Position numbers and translations under genes: made by a program
DNA from: Lachnospiraceae bacterium
Lineage (GTDB): Bacteria; Bacillota; Clostridia; Lachnospirales; Lachnospiraceae
Reading direction: 5' to 3'
DNA length: 40,403 bases
Assembly: GCA_017623215.1 (NCBI GenBank)
Contig: JAGAPO010000091.1
Span: 1 to 40,403, forward strand
The notes under the pieces: generated by a model
Seen by the model: only the letters and a program-made list of their open reading frames with translations
What the model was told of the DNA's origin: nothing
Databases searched by the model: none
In this document: one piece after another, positions 8,614 to 15,913 of the stretch
Layout: every line of letters starts with the position of its first letter
Numbering within the stretch: position 1 is the first letter of the stretch

Positions 8614-10017
8614 TTATTCTTTTCCGTTCCAGCAGTATGTACAGAGCTTGCAGGGCTCGATCCCGATGGAAGCGATCATATCGTCCAGTCTGTGATAACG
8701 AAGCGTTGTGAACTTCAGCTGCTTACCAATCTCATTCAGCAGCTCGTCATACTCGGTGCTGTCCGGGTTCACATAAGCCTCCAGGCGGCTGTCCGCGTTG
8801 TCTCCCTCGCGGGTCTTAATAATTCGTCTGGTGATCAGATCCAGCTCGGAATTGGAACGGGAGAAGTTCAAATACTTACAGCCATAGAACAACGGCGGGC
8901 ACGCAGGACGAATATGAACCTCCTTGGCTCCGCTCTGATACAGGAACTCGGTAGTCTCACGCAGCTGGGTTCCTCTTACGATGGAGTCATCGATCAGGAG
9001 CAGCTTCTTGTCGTGAATCAGCGATTCTACCGGGATCAGCTTCATACGGGCGATCAGATTTCGTTTGGACTGATTCGTCGGCATAAAGGAACGCGGCCAG
9101 GTAGGAGTGTACTTAATGAACGGGCGGGCAAAGGGAATACCGGACTCGTTCGCATAGCCGATTGCGTGCGCGATACCGGAATCCGGGACACCGGCTACAA
9201 TATCAGGGGTAACATGATCGCGTTTTGCCAGCATCTTGCCGCAGTTGTAACGCATCTGCTCGACATTAACACCCTCGTAGCAGGAGGTTGGATAGCCATA
9301 GTAGACCCATAAGAAGGAACAAATCTTCATCTCATTCCGTGCCGGAGATAACGTCTCAACACCTTCCGGAGTTATGAATACAATCTCACCGGGGCCCAAT
9401 TCCTTGTAATCGGTATAGCCAAGGTTAATATAGGCAAAGCTTTCAAAGGAAGCGCAGTATCCATCTTCCTTCTGACCGATGACAAGCGGAGTACGGCCCA
9501 TTCGATCTCTTGCGGCATAGATACCCTTCGATGTCATAATCAATAAAGTCATGGAGCCGTCAATCAGTTCCTGAACATAGCGGATTCCCTCCAGGAGACT
9601 GTCCTTGCTGCTGATTAAGGCAGCGGTCAGTTCCGTCGGATTGATATTACCGGTGCTCATCTCCTGAAAATGGGTACAGCCGCCTTCATACGCTTTCGCT
9701 ACCAGCGCATCGACGTTATTAATCTTACCTACGGTAGTAATAGCAAAACTGCCAAGGTGGGACTGAATCAGCAGAGGCTGCGGCTCAAAGTCGGAGATAC
9801 ATCCGATACCAAGATTGCCTTCCAGCTCCTCCACATCCCGTTCGAATTTGGTACGGAACGGAGAATTCTCAATATTGTGAATTGCACGATTAAAACCATG
9901 CTCGCCATACACCGCCATGCCGCCGCGGCGTGTTCCCAGATGGGAATGATAGTCTACGCCAAAGAATAAGTCCCAAACGCAGCTTGATTTTGAAGCAACG
10001 CCAAATATACCGCCCAT
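8614..10017 (-). CDS. PurF-like amidophosphoribosyltransferase paralogue lacking the catalytic cysteine
   Basis: A 467-residue PurF homologue. PurF makes 5-phosphoribosylamine from PRPP and glutamine, the first step of purine synthesis. The class II amidotransferase domain (1-230) starts MGGIFG, so Gly replaces the Cys nucleophile that normally follows Met; the DNA reads ATG GGC GGT. The phosphoribosyltransferase half is intact: GVPDSGIAHAIGYANESG (276-293) and the PRPP loop LLIDDSIVRGT (340-350). Cysteines 233, 380, 459 and 462 match the four [4Fe-4S] ligands of Bacillus subtilis PurF. ATG at 10017 has AAAGGAGAACACAC, and no alternative start restores a Cys. It is a lone gene with its own promoter, no pur genes around it. 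It may use ammonia, borrow a glutaminase, or have another role. Fold is certain; reaction is not. Confidence 0.85.
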   Translation of the reverse strand: MGGIFGVASKSSCVWDLFFGVDYHSHLGTRRGGMAVYGEHGFNRAIHNIENSPFRTKFERDVEELEGNLGIGCISDFEPQPLLIQSHLGSFAITTVGKINNVDALVAKAYEGGCTHFQEMSTGNINPTELTAALISSKDSLLEGIRYVQELIDGSMTLLIMTSKGIYAARDRMGRTPLVIGQKEDGYCASFESFAYINLGYTDYKELGPGEIVFITPEGVETLSPARNEMKICSFLWVYYGYPTSCYEGVNVEQMRYNCGKMLAKRDHVTPDIVAGVPDSGIAHAIGYANESGIPFARPFIKYTPTWPRSFMPTNQSKRNLIARMKLIPVESLIHDKKLLLIDDSIVRGTQLRETTEFLYQSGAKEVHIRPACPPLFYGCKYLNFSRSNSELDLITRRIIKTREGDNADSRLEAYVNPDSTEYDELLNEIGKQLKFTTLRYHRLDDMIASIGIEPCKLCTYCWNGKE

Positions 10018-10119
10018 GTGTGTTCTCCTTTGATCTTAGAATAATATGTGTATTAAATACTGCAATGAAAAATAATCTGTAGATTTATGTAAAATACCCG
10101 AAAAGCAAAAACCACTCTT

Positions 10120-10148
10120 ATAATAGCATAAGAAATAAAACCGGACAA
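10120..10148 (-). promoter_or_regulatory. Promoter of the PurF-like gene
   Basis: Minus strand: -35 TTGTCC (10143-10148), 17-bp spacer, extended -10 TGC-TATTAT (10120-10125). The leader is about 95 nt and AT-rich. No PurR-box pair or purine riboswitch was recognised. Confidence 0.65.
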
Positions 10149-10243
10149 GGGGAAAAGCAAAATTTTTTTGGTGTGGGAATATCCTTATTCATTTTACAGG
10201 CAATCAGGCGGCGTGCAATAAAAAATTTATGAATTTTTCCGGA

Positions 10244-10273
10244 TTGACGTTCAGAAAGGTTATATGTTATACT
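10244..10273 (+). promoter_or_regulatory. Promoter of the DEAD-box helicase gene
   Basis: TTGACG (10244-10249), 18-bp spacer, TATACT (10268-10273). It predicts a start near 10280 and a leader of about 168 nt before the ATG at 10448. Confidence 0.7.
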
Positions 10274-10279
10274 AAGTCG

Positions 10280-10447
10280 GAGCGCAGTTTGAAAAAGTTC
10301 CGATTTTTCGAACGGCAAATTGGCTTCATTCGTTCCGGGCAGCAGGCTGTGACGGAGCGCGGCCGGATTGAGAAGGATAAAAGATGATGGTAAGTACTCT
10401 TGTCCATTCGGATCAGGAGTATTTTTTTTGTGAAAGGTTGTGACTAT
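10280..10447 (+). promoter_or_regulatory. Structured 5' leader of the DEAD-box helicase gene
   Basis: The leader holds several stems. GTTC/GAAC brackets a U-rich loop around 10298-10314. A CGTTCCG (10331-10337) to CGGAGCG (10353-10359) stem with one G-U pair encloses a CAGC/GCTG element. Last comes the terminator-like hairpin at 10393-10429. A long, folded leader ending in a terminator just before the ribosome binding site suggests attenuation, perhaps sensing temperature or helicase activity. The regulatory role is inference. Confidence 0.5.
10393..10429 (+). terminator. Intrinsic terminator inside the helicase leader (attenuator candidate)
   Basis: AGTACTCTTGTCC (10393-10405), loop ATTC, GGATCAGGAGTATT (10410-10423) with one bulge and two G-U pairs, then eight T (10422-10429). 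It ends only 18 nt before the start codon, so it must be bypassed for the gene to be expressed from the promoter at 10244-10273. Confidence 0.65.
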
Positions 10448-12034
10448 ATGGAGACAGTCAGTTTTGAAGAATTAGAGTTAAGTGCGCCGATTATGCGTGC
10501 AGTGCAGGAGATGGGGTTTGAGGGGATGACGCCGATTCAGGCCCAGGCGATTCCTGCCGCGATGGAGGGAAGAGATCTGGTTGGGCAGGCACAGACCGGA
10601 ACCGGTAAGACGGCAGCGTTCGGAATCCCGATCTTACAGAGAGTGGATCCGGAGGATAAGGCGCTTCAGGCGCTGATACTCTGCCCGACAAGAGAGCTTG
10701 CAATCCAGGTTGCCGGGGAGCTTAGAAAGCTCGCGACGTATATGCATGGTGTAAAGGTGCTTCCCATCTATGGAGGCCAGGACATTACCAAGCAGATCCG
10801 GTCGCTGCGCGGCGGCGTCCAGATTATTATCGGTACACCGGGACGCGTCATGGATCACATGAGACGTCATACAATTAAGCTCGATGATGTGTCTATGGTC
10901 GTTCTGGATGAAGCGGATGAGATGCTGAACATGGGCTTCCGGGAAGACATTGAGACAATCCTGAAGGAGACACCCCACGAGAGACAGACCCTGTTGTTCT
11001 CCGCTACGATGCCGAGACCGATTATGGAGATTGCGGCGGAGTACCAGAAAGACGCGAAGATTATCAAGGTGGTAAAAAAGGAGCTTACCGTTCCGAAGAT
11101 TGAGCAGTATTATTATGATGTTAAGGCGAAGAATAAGGTAGAGGTGCTGTCAAGACTTCTTGATATCTACGCGCCGAAGCGTTCTCTGGTGTTCTGTAAC
11201 ACGAAGAAGCAGGTTGATGATCTGGTATCGGCACTGCAGGGAAGAGGATATTTCGCAGAGGGTCTGCATGGAGATATGAAGCAGCTGCAGCGCGACCGCG
11301 TGATGAATTCCTTCCGGAATGGCCGCACAGATATTCTGGTTGCAACCGATGTTGCCGCAAGAGGAATCGACGTGGATGACGTGGAAGCCGTATTTAATTA
11401 TGATGTTCCGCAGGATGATGAGTATTATGTGCATCGAATCGGAAGAACGGGCCGCGCGGGAAGAGAAGGGCGTGCGTTCACGCTAATTGTCGGGAAAGAG
11501 GTCTATAAGCTCAAGGACATCCAGCGCTACTGCAGAACCAAAATCATTGCGCAGCCGGTTCCGTCTCTGAACGAGGTAACCAGCATTAAGGCAGAGAAGA
11601 TTCTGGATCAGGTAGGAACGGTGATCGCGAACGAGAACCTGGATAAGCTGATTAATCTGATTGAAGAACGCGTGAACGGAGAAGATTACACCGCGCTCGA
11701 CCTGGCGGCAGCATTCTTGAAGATGGCGATGGGAGACGGCAATTCGCCTGCAGAGGAGCCGGCGGATGATTTCGGCGATACCGGAGCGGAGGACGGAATG
11801 GTGAGATTGTTCATTAACCTCGGAAAGAAGCAGAATATTCGCCCGGGCGATATCCTTGGAGCAATCGCTGGAGAGACCGGAATGCCCGGAAGACTGATTG
11901 GAACCATTGATATGTTCGATAAATACACCTTCGTTGAGGTTCCGAGAGAGTACGCAAGAGAGGTTATCCAGGTGATGAAGGATACCAAGATTAAGGGCAA
12001 AGCGATCAACATTGAGCCTGCCAACCGGAAGTAA
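10448..12034 (+). CDS. deaD: DEAD-box ATP-dependent RNA helicase with DbpA-type C-terminal domain
   Basis: A 528-residue DEAD-box helicase that remodels RNA, typically for cold growth, ribosome assembly and mRNA decay. Motifs in order: Q-motif region (GFEGMTPIQAQAIP), motif I AQTGTGKT (48-55), PTRELAIQ, DEAD (154-157), SAT, ARGIDVDDVEAV and HRIGRTGRAG. The C-terminal part (MVRLFINLGKKQNIRPGDILG onward) matches the DbpA/DeaD RNA-binding RRM-like domain. ATG at 10448 follows AAAGGTTG; the upstream in-frame TTG at 10400 lies inside the leader hairpin. The symbol deaD is by architecture; it could equally be called csdA or dbpA-like. It is a single gene. Confidence 0.93.
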   Translation: METVSFEELELSAPIMRAVQEMGFEGMTPIQAQAIPAAMEGRDLVGQAQTGTGKTAAFGIPILQRVDPEDKALQALILCPTRELAIQVAGELRKLATYMHGVKVLPIYGGQDITKQIRSLRGGVQIIIGTPGRVMDHMRRHTIKLDDVSMVVLDEADEMLNMGFREDIETILKETPHERQTLLFSATMPRPIMEIAAEYQKDAKIIKVVKKELTVPKIEQYYYDVKAKNKVEVLSRLLDIYAPKRSLVFCNTKKQVDDLVSALQGRGYFAEGLHGDMKQLQRDRVMNSFRNGRTDILVATDVAARGIDVDDVEAVFNYDVPQDDEYYVHRIGRTGRAGREGRAFTLIVGKEVYKLKDIQRYCRTKIIAQPVPSLNEVTSIKAEKILDQVGTVIANENLDKLINLIEERVNGEDYTALDLAAAFLKMAMGDGNSPAEEPADDFGDTGAEDGMVRLFINLGKKQNIRPGDILGAIAGETGMPGRLIGTIDMFDKYTFVEVPREYAREVIQVMKDTKIKGKAINIEPANRK

Positions 12035-12048
12035 AAGATACAGGAATA

Positions 12049-12069
12049 AGCCCGGCCCGGTGCCGGGCT
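12049..12069 (+). other. Perfect stem-loop just after the helicase gene
   Basis: AGCCCGGC (12049-12056), loop CCGGT, GCCGGGCT (12062-12069), 15 bp after the stop codon. There is no U-run, so it may protect the mRNA 3' end or act as a weak terminator. Confidence 0.5.
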
Positions 12070-12085
12070 GCCATCAAAGGGAGGA

Positions 12086-12232
12086 TCACTTAACTGCGGC
12101 TGCATCCGTGATACTGCCATAATCACTTTTCAGCATTTCCTTGGCTTTTTTTATACGCAGCTCATGTACATAAGCAATTGGAGAAGTGCCGAGAACTTCA
12201 GTAAACAGTTTTCTGAAATAAAAAGCTGAAGA
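12086..12232 (-). pseudogene. Remnant of an AraC-family transcription regulator
   Basis: Minus-strand translation gives about 48 residues containing FYFRKLFTEVLGTSPIAYV then HELRIKKAKEMLKSDYGSIT, ending DAAAVK and a TGA stop. This is the classic AraC/XylS DNA-binding pattern: the recognition helix and wing of the first helix-turn-helix (YFSRLFKEVTGMSPSEY-like), the LRIEKAKELL linker helix, and the first turn of the second helix-turn-helix. Everything upstream (effector domain, first helix) and the second recognition helix are gone. It has no start codon or ribosome binding site. It is a decayed gene, possibly a trace of a lost sugar or stress operon. Confidence 0.75.
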
Positions 12233-12250
12233 AAAAAATATTACTGTACA

Positions 12251-12285
12251 AAAGGGGGAGAACGAAACGTAACCGTTCTCCCTTT
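12251..12285. terminator. Terminator-like hairpin between the AraC remnant and reverse rubrerythrin
   Basis: GGGAGAACG (12256-12264) pairs with CGTTCTCCC (12274-12282), extended by AAA/TTT with two bulged G. Short T-runs flank it on both strands, stronger in the minus direction. It may be a second terminator for the rubrerythrin gene or a stop for helicase read-through. Confidence 0.5.
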
Positions 12286-12311
12286 ATTGGTCTATTTCTT
12301 ATTTTAGAAGC

Positions 12312-12340
12312 AAAAAAGAGGACAGATTGCTCTGTCCTCT
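12312..12340 (-). terminator. Rho-independent terminator of reverse rubrerythrin
   Basis: Minus strand: AGAGGACAGA (12331-12340), loop GCAA, TCTGTCCTCT (12317-12326), then TTTTT. A perfect 10-bp stem with a GNRA-type loop, 48 bp past the stop codon. Confidence 0.9.
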
Positions 12341-12388
12341 CGGTTGTTAATAAAGCAAAATTGCTTGATTTTGCGGGCTCTTTAAGAA

Positions 12389-12931
12389 TTAGCCGAAGTA
12401 TCTCTTTAACAGACCTTCGAATGCCTTGCCGTGTCTTGCCTCGTCGCGAGCCATCTCATGCACCGTGTCATGAATGGCATCGAGGTTAGCAGCCTTTGCG
12501 CGCTTTGCAAGGTCGAACTTACCAGCGGTAGCGCCGTTCTCAGCAGCAACTCTTAATTCAAGGTTCTTCTTGGTGCTGTCAGTTACAACCTCACCGAGTA
12601 ACTCTGCGAACTTAGCAGCGTGCTCAGCCTCTTCCCAAGCGGCCTTCTCGTAGTAGAGACCAACCTCAGGATAGCCCTCTCTATGAGCAACTCTTGCCAT
12701 TGCAAGATACATACCAACCTCGGAGCACTCGCCCTCGAAGTTCGCTCTTAAATCCATAAGGATATCTTCGCTGACGCCCTTTGCAACGCCTACAACGTGC
12801 TCAGCTGCCCAAGTCATCTCGGACTCCTGCTTTGTGAACTTCTCGGCAGGAACCTTACATACCGGACAGACCTCCGGTGCGGAATCTCCCTCATGTACAT
12901 AACCACATACCTGACATACCCATTTTGCCAT
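12389..12931 (-). CDS. Reverse rubrerythrin (rubredoxin domain first)
   Basis: A 180-residue cytoplasmic peroxidase. The rubredoxin domain is N-terminal (CQVCG at 6-10 and CPVCKVP at 22-28, four Cys for one Fe), followed by the ferritin-like di-iron domain with repeated Glu/His motifs ([52 protein letters not shown]). This inverted order defines reverse rubrerythrins, known in Clostridium acetobutylicum as strongly oxygen-induced NADH-linked H2O2/O2 reductases. The ATG at 12931 has AAGGAGATTACGATT; an in-frame upstream start at 12973 lacks one. Its promoter carries a perfect PerR-type palindrome and perR lies just upstream on the same strand, so peroxide control is likely. It has a clean terminator. 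Confidence 0.95.
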   Translation of the reverse strand: MAKWVCQVCGYVHEGDSAPEVCPVCKVPAEKFTKQESEMTWAAEHVVGVAKGVSEDILMDLRANFEGECSEVGMYLAMARVAHREGYPEVGLYYEKAAWEEAEHAAKFAELLGEVVTDSTKKNLELRVAAENGATAGKFDLAKRAKAANLDAIHDTVHEMARDEARHGKAFEGLLKRYFG

Positions 12932-13006
12932 AATCGTAATCTCCTTTTTTTTAAATAATTTTGTTTTAATCAATCTGTGTAAAGCTTCTTTGTATCATTT
13001 GGATGA

Positions 13007-13025
13007 ATCAGTAATCATTACTGAT
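13007..13025. promoter_or_regulatory. PerR operator at the reverse rubrerythrin promoter
   Basis: ATCAGTAATCATTACTGAT is a perfect 19-bp palindrome (9-1-9). Its core fits the PerR/Fur-type 7-1-7 box (TAATNATTA centre, as in the Bacillus PerR box TTATAATNATTATAA). It begins (15-mer core) 8 nt downstream of the -10, where binding would block initiation. The same 15-mer recurs at 30779-30793. Confidence 0.8.
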
Positions 13026-13031
13026 ATCATT

Positions 13032-13060
13032 ATCATACACGATAATCTCCTGCTTGTCAA
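13032..13060 (-). promoter_or_regulatory. Sigma-A promoter of reverse rubrerythrin
   Basis: Minus strand: -35 TTGACA (13055-13060), 17-bp spacer, -10 TATGAT (13032-13037). Near-consensus, as expected for a strong promoter held down by a repressor. The leader is about 95 nt. Confidence 0.85.
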
Positions 13061-13087
13061 TACTTTTTTTCAATAATTTTTATTCTT

Positions 13088-13510
13088 TTATTCCTGACCG
13101 TTCGGAGTATCGTGTTCGGCTGCAAGGGAGCATTCCTCGCAGATTCCGTAAAAATACGTTACGTTTCCCTCAATCCGTCCTTTAAAGTGTGCATTCGCGA
13201 GCGTATTAATGTGTTCGATCGGCTCCATGTCCAGATCGAGAATACGGCTGCAGCATTTGCATACAAAATGATGATGAGGGGAGAGATCCGCGTCAAAGTG
13301 ATCGCTGCCATCCATGCAGGAAAGCTTGATAATCTCGCCATGTTCCACTAAAAAGTGCAGGTTGCGGTATACGGTTCCGAGGCTGATATTCGGAAAGGTC
13401 TCCCGGACTTTTGCGTAGATAGCGTCGGCAGTCGGATGCTCCTTGGTGTTCATCAGATATTCTTTGATGGACTCCCTTTGTCTGCTGAATTTTGTTACTG
13501 CTGTAGTCAT
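13088..13510 (-). CDS. perR: PerR-type peroxide-sensing repressor (Fur family)
   Basis: A 140-residue Fur-superfamily repressor: winged helix (about 1-80, with LGTVYRNLHFLVEHGEI as the recognition region) and metal-binding dimerisation domain. Assignment to PerR rests on the regulatory metal site: His25, Asp73, His79, His81 and Asp92 align with His37, Asp85, His91, His93 and Asp104 of Bacillus subtilis PerR, with Asp where iron-sensing Fur has Glu. Structural zinc Cys pairs are C84/C87 and C124/C127. PerR binds DNA with Fe or Mn and is inactivated by H2O2 through histidine oxidation. ATG at 13510 follows AAAGGAGAATACCT. Promoter and autoregulatory box are directly upstream, reverse rubrerythrin downstream. 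Confidence 0.9.
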   Translation of the reverse strand: MTTAVTKFSRQRESIKEYLMNTKEHPTADAIYAKVRETFPNISLGTVYRNLHFLVEHGEIIKLSCMDGSDHFDADLSPHHHFVCKCCSRILDLDMEPIEHINTLANAHFKGRIEGNVTYFYGICEECSLAAEHDTPNGQE

Positions 13511-13588
13511 AGGTATTCTCCTTTTTGGCTTTCCCGGTTGGACTGGGCCGTTCTGAATCGAATGGATTCGTCAGGAAAGCACTAATAA

Positions 13589-13603
13589 CAATAATTATTA
13601 CTA
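13589..13603. promoter_or_regulatory. PerR box in the perR promoter (autoregulation)
   Basis: CAATAATTATTACTA matches the palindrome CAGTAATNATTACTG with two or three differences depending on the centre base, and keeps the TAATNATTA core. It lies 7 nt downstream of the perR -10, the same position as at the two other sites. A weaker site would suit autoregulation. Confidence 0.65.
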
Positions 13604-13610
13604 TATTTAC

Positions 13611-13639
13611 AGTATAAGGCATTGCCGGACATTTGTCAA
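13611..13639 (-). promoter_or_regulatory. Sigma-A promoter of perR
   Basis: Minus strand: -35 TTGACA (13634-13639), 17-bp spacer, -10 TATACT (13611-13616). Confidence 0.85.
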
Positions 13640-14078
13640 ATAAAAATTTGGAAAATTTGCAAAATTATAATAGAAGCAGGGAGATGCAGTAAGAAGGAGG
13701 TGCATGTTCAATGTATCCCACCAAAAAAATTACGAAACAGTTTCGGTTGTCCAACTATTGCAATATGAGTGGAACGCATCTATACTGAATTTATGAATAA
13801 AAGAAGGACCTGTACAGAGTAAGACATCATCTTATGCAAGCCTGTGCATACGGACAGATCCGAAACATCAATCTTGATGCATGCATGTCAAAAGAAATCG
13901 ACGGGATCCAGAGGGGGTTGTGATAACGGTTGGGCGGGAAGATGGCTTTATCAATGTAAAAACAAGCAATTTGTGTGCTGTAAACGATAAAAATATATGG
14001 GATAAATAAGATGCGATATCTATTTATGAGAGTAGCGGTCAGAGGAAGGTAACAAGGCGCAGCGTTATTCATGGCAGG
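13640..14078. other. 440-bp stretch without a convincing gene
   Basis: The best coding candidate is a 25-codon frame on the plus strand (13711-13788, MYPTKKITKQFRLSNYCNMS...), which has AGAAGGAGG 10 nt before its ATG but no recognisable family. A second short frame (13834-13923) has no ribosome binding site. A TATAAT-like element sits near 13666 without a good -35. An 81-codon minus-strand frame (13827-14072) lacks a ribosome binding site. The region may be a decayed gene or encode a small peptide or RNA ending at the hairpin at 14079-14110. Confidence 0.4.
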
Positions 14079-14110
14079 AGAGTGCTGCCATACAGCAGCA
14101 CTCTTTCTTA
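14079..14110 (+). terminator. Terminator-like hairpin between the spacer and the GH39 gene
   Basis: AGAGTGCTGC (14079-14088), loop CATACA, GCAGCACTCT (14095-14104), then TTCTT on the plus strand. A perfect 10-bp stem. The U-run is on the plus strand; in the minus direction, where the GH39 transcript arrives, the stem is followed by CCTGCC, so it may only trim or protect that mRNA. Confidence 0.6.
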
Positions 14111-14120
14111 TGGCTGAAAG

Positions 14121-15596
14121 TTACAGCGCCACCACAACCAGATCAACCTGATTCTCCTTCTGCGGCAGCGTGAAGTGCAGCGTACCGTTCTGATCAGCGG
14201 TTACGGTGAACGTCGTCTTCTTCGGCTTCGACTTCTCAATCAGCTCCGCGGTCTCCTCACGGGTAGGAAGCTCGGTGAAATTCCCGTCAAGATACGCATG
14301 ATACGGGTCACCGGACTTGTAGCCGACGGTCTCTGCCGTTAGGGTATAGTCTCTGCCGGGTTCAAAACCATCTAATACAAGTTCCGCATCCGGCAGCTCC
14401 TTCGCGGGAAGCGGGCGGGTAAAATATCTGCGGTTGCCGCAGTCCTGATCCGGCTGAACAACATTCCAGAAAAGAACCTGAACCTCGGAGTCGGATCTGC
14501 ATACGTAAGCATCGCTGTCATCGCAGGTAAGCTCCGTATCGCCAAGTCGATGCAAAAAGCGGTAGATATGATACGAGGGCTTGGGAATCGACTGAACATT
14601 GAACAGGCCGAAACCGCCGTGGAAGGGCGTAAGCGGAGGTTCGGTCTCCTCGAACACATCCGTATAAGTCCAGTAGGAGAACATATCCGCATATCCCTCG
14701 CTCCGCTTGATCGTATGCAGAAGATAAGGCGCATTAAAGTACGAATCGTGCACCGGATCGCGGGGGGAGTACGAACTTGACCACTCGGTCAGGAACAGCG
14801 GAAGCTTCTCCTGTTTGCAGACGTCGCCGGCGCGGCGAACCTGATTCGATACGCTGTCAATCGGAAGCAGCCTGGTCGTTGCAGTCCCATCCGCGTCAAA
14901 ATCTCCCTTTACGCCATAAGCATGGCTGGTTATGAAATCAATCGGAATATGATTCTGGCGGCAATGCGCAATTGTCTCATCAATCCATACCATTCCGGCG
15001 GTTGCAGGGCCTCCGACCTTATATTCCGGATTCACCTTCTTAATCGTAAGTGCGGCACAGTCATACAGCTTATAATATTCTTCTCTGTTCTTATACTCCG
15101 TAAAGAAAGCCGGATGATTCGGCTCATTCCAGATCTCAAAATACCAGCGCTTAATCTCTTCTTCGCCATAGCGGTACGTCACATGGCGTACAAAAGCTTC
15201 CACGAGCTGAGACCACTCATCCAGGTCCTTCGGCATGGATATATTCATCTTCCACCAGAAGACATACTTTTCCTCCTTTGCCATGATATCCGGCATCAGT
15301 CCAAGCTCAGCAATCGGCCGGATACCATTCTCGAGCAGCATGTCGAATAACATATCAACATACTGGAAGCAGAAGGAAAGCTTACCATCCTCGTTCCGGT
15401 GTACAAGATTCATCTCCTCATGGAACAGCCCATGGAAGCGAATATAGCGGAACGGACATTCTTCCTGAATCTTTTTCAGCTGCTGCATCGGAATATAGCG
15501 CATAACCTCCCCTGCACGTCCGGCGCCGATACAATTGCTGAAAAAGCGATCCAGCGGTCCCTTTACCTCATTTACATTCGCAATAATCTTTCTCAT
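14121..15596 (-). CDS. xynB: GH39 family beta-xylosidase
   Basis: A 491-residue retaining glycosidase of family 39, which releases xylose from the non-reducing end of xylo-oligosaccharides. The TIM-barrel domain carries the acid/base Glu158 in FEIWNEPNHPAFF and the nucleophile Glu271 in LPLFLTEWSSSYSPRDPVHDSYF, both standard GH39 motifs. A C-terminal beta-sandwich (from about residue 360) follows, as in XynB of Geobacillus and Thermoanaerobacterium. No signal peptide, so it acts on imported oligomers. ATG at 15596 has TGGAGGATAACGTCTT. It is a single gene with a strong promoter and no transporter or regulator adjacent; the AraC remnant 2 kb away is not obviously connected. Confidence 0.92.
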   Translation of the reverse strand: MRKIIANVNEVKGPLDRFFSNCIGAGRAGEVMRYIPMQQLKKIQEECPFRYIRFHGLFHEEMNLVHRNEDGKLSFCFQYVDMLFDMLLENGIRPIAELGLMPDIMAKEEKYVFWWKMNISMPKDLDEWSQLVEAFVRHVTYRYGEEEIKRWYFEIWNEPNHPAFFTEYKNREEYYKLYDCAALTIKKVNPEYKVGGPATAGMVWIDETIAHCRQNHIPIDFITSHAYGVKGDFDADGTATTRLLPIDSVSNQVRRAGDVCKQEKLPLFLTEWSSSYSPRDPVHDSYFNAPYLLHTIKRSEGYADMFSYWTYTDVFEETEPPLTPFHGGFGLFNVQSIPKPSYHIYRFLHRLGDTELTCDDSDAYVCRSDSEVQVLFWNVVQPDQDCGNRRYFTRPLPAKELPDAELVLDGFEPGRDYTLTAETVGYKSGDPYHAYLDGNFTELPTREETAELIEKSKPKKTTFTVTADQNGTLHFTLPQKENQVDLVVVAL

Positions 15597-15686
15597 AAGA
15601 CGTTATCCTCCATTCCTGTTAGCAGATGCGAATCTGCGCCTGACGGCTGCCCAAACGCACAAAAACATTTTCTTACCAGTATCCCA

Positions 15687-15715
15687 ATTATAGGTAATTC
15701 AAAATTAGATTTCAA
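15687..15715 (-). promoter_or_regulatory. Sigma-A promoter of the GH39 gene
   Basis: Minus strand: -35 TTGAAA (15710-15715), 17-bp spacer, -10 TATAAT (15687-15692). The leader is about 85 nt. I saw no clear catabolite (cre) palindrome near it. Confidence 0.75.
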
Positions 15716-15804
15716 GAAATAATACGAAGAAAAAAGAAGCAACTTCCGCACGAATGTTCTTCAATCAATCGAAGTACAAACCGGATGCCGTGACAAAATG
15801 TGAC

Positions 15805-15880
15805 AAAAACAGCCCCGGGAGCTGCACCGATTCACCTCCGATATTGGAGAGGAGATTGAACGGGTGCGGCTCCCGGGGCG
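15805..15880 (-). terminator. Terminator of the hydCBA operon
   Basis: Minus strand: GCCCCGGGAGC (read from 15879 to 15869) pairs with GCTCCCGGGGC (15822 to 15812), an 11-bp GC-rich stem continued by a GCACC/GGTGC helix and an inner CCTCC/GGAGG hairpin, followed by TGTTTTTGT. A long, branched and very stable 3' structure, 34 bp past the hydA stop. Confidence 0.85.
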
Positions 15881-15913
15881 TTCGTCAAAGAGCGAACCCT
15901 CCGGGCCGTCTAA

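Noticed and set aside
8692..9312. 206-codon plus-strand open frame opposite the PurF-like gene
   Set aside because: Antisense shadow without a start signal; the PurF-like frame carries all recognisable motifs.
12049..12069. Rho-independent terminator of the helicase gene
   Set aside because: The stem is perfect but lacks a U-run on the coding strand, so I list it only as a stem-loop.
13007..13025. Fur (iron) box rather than PerR box
   Set aside because: The core fits both families, but the adjacent regulator has Asp at the PerR-specific ligand positions and the target genes are peroxidases, so PerR is the better reading.
13827..14072. 81-codon minus-strand frame before xynB's end
   Set aside because: No ribosome binding site, no recognisable domain and unusual composition for this genome; treated as non-coding.
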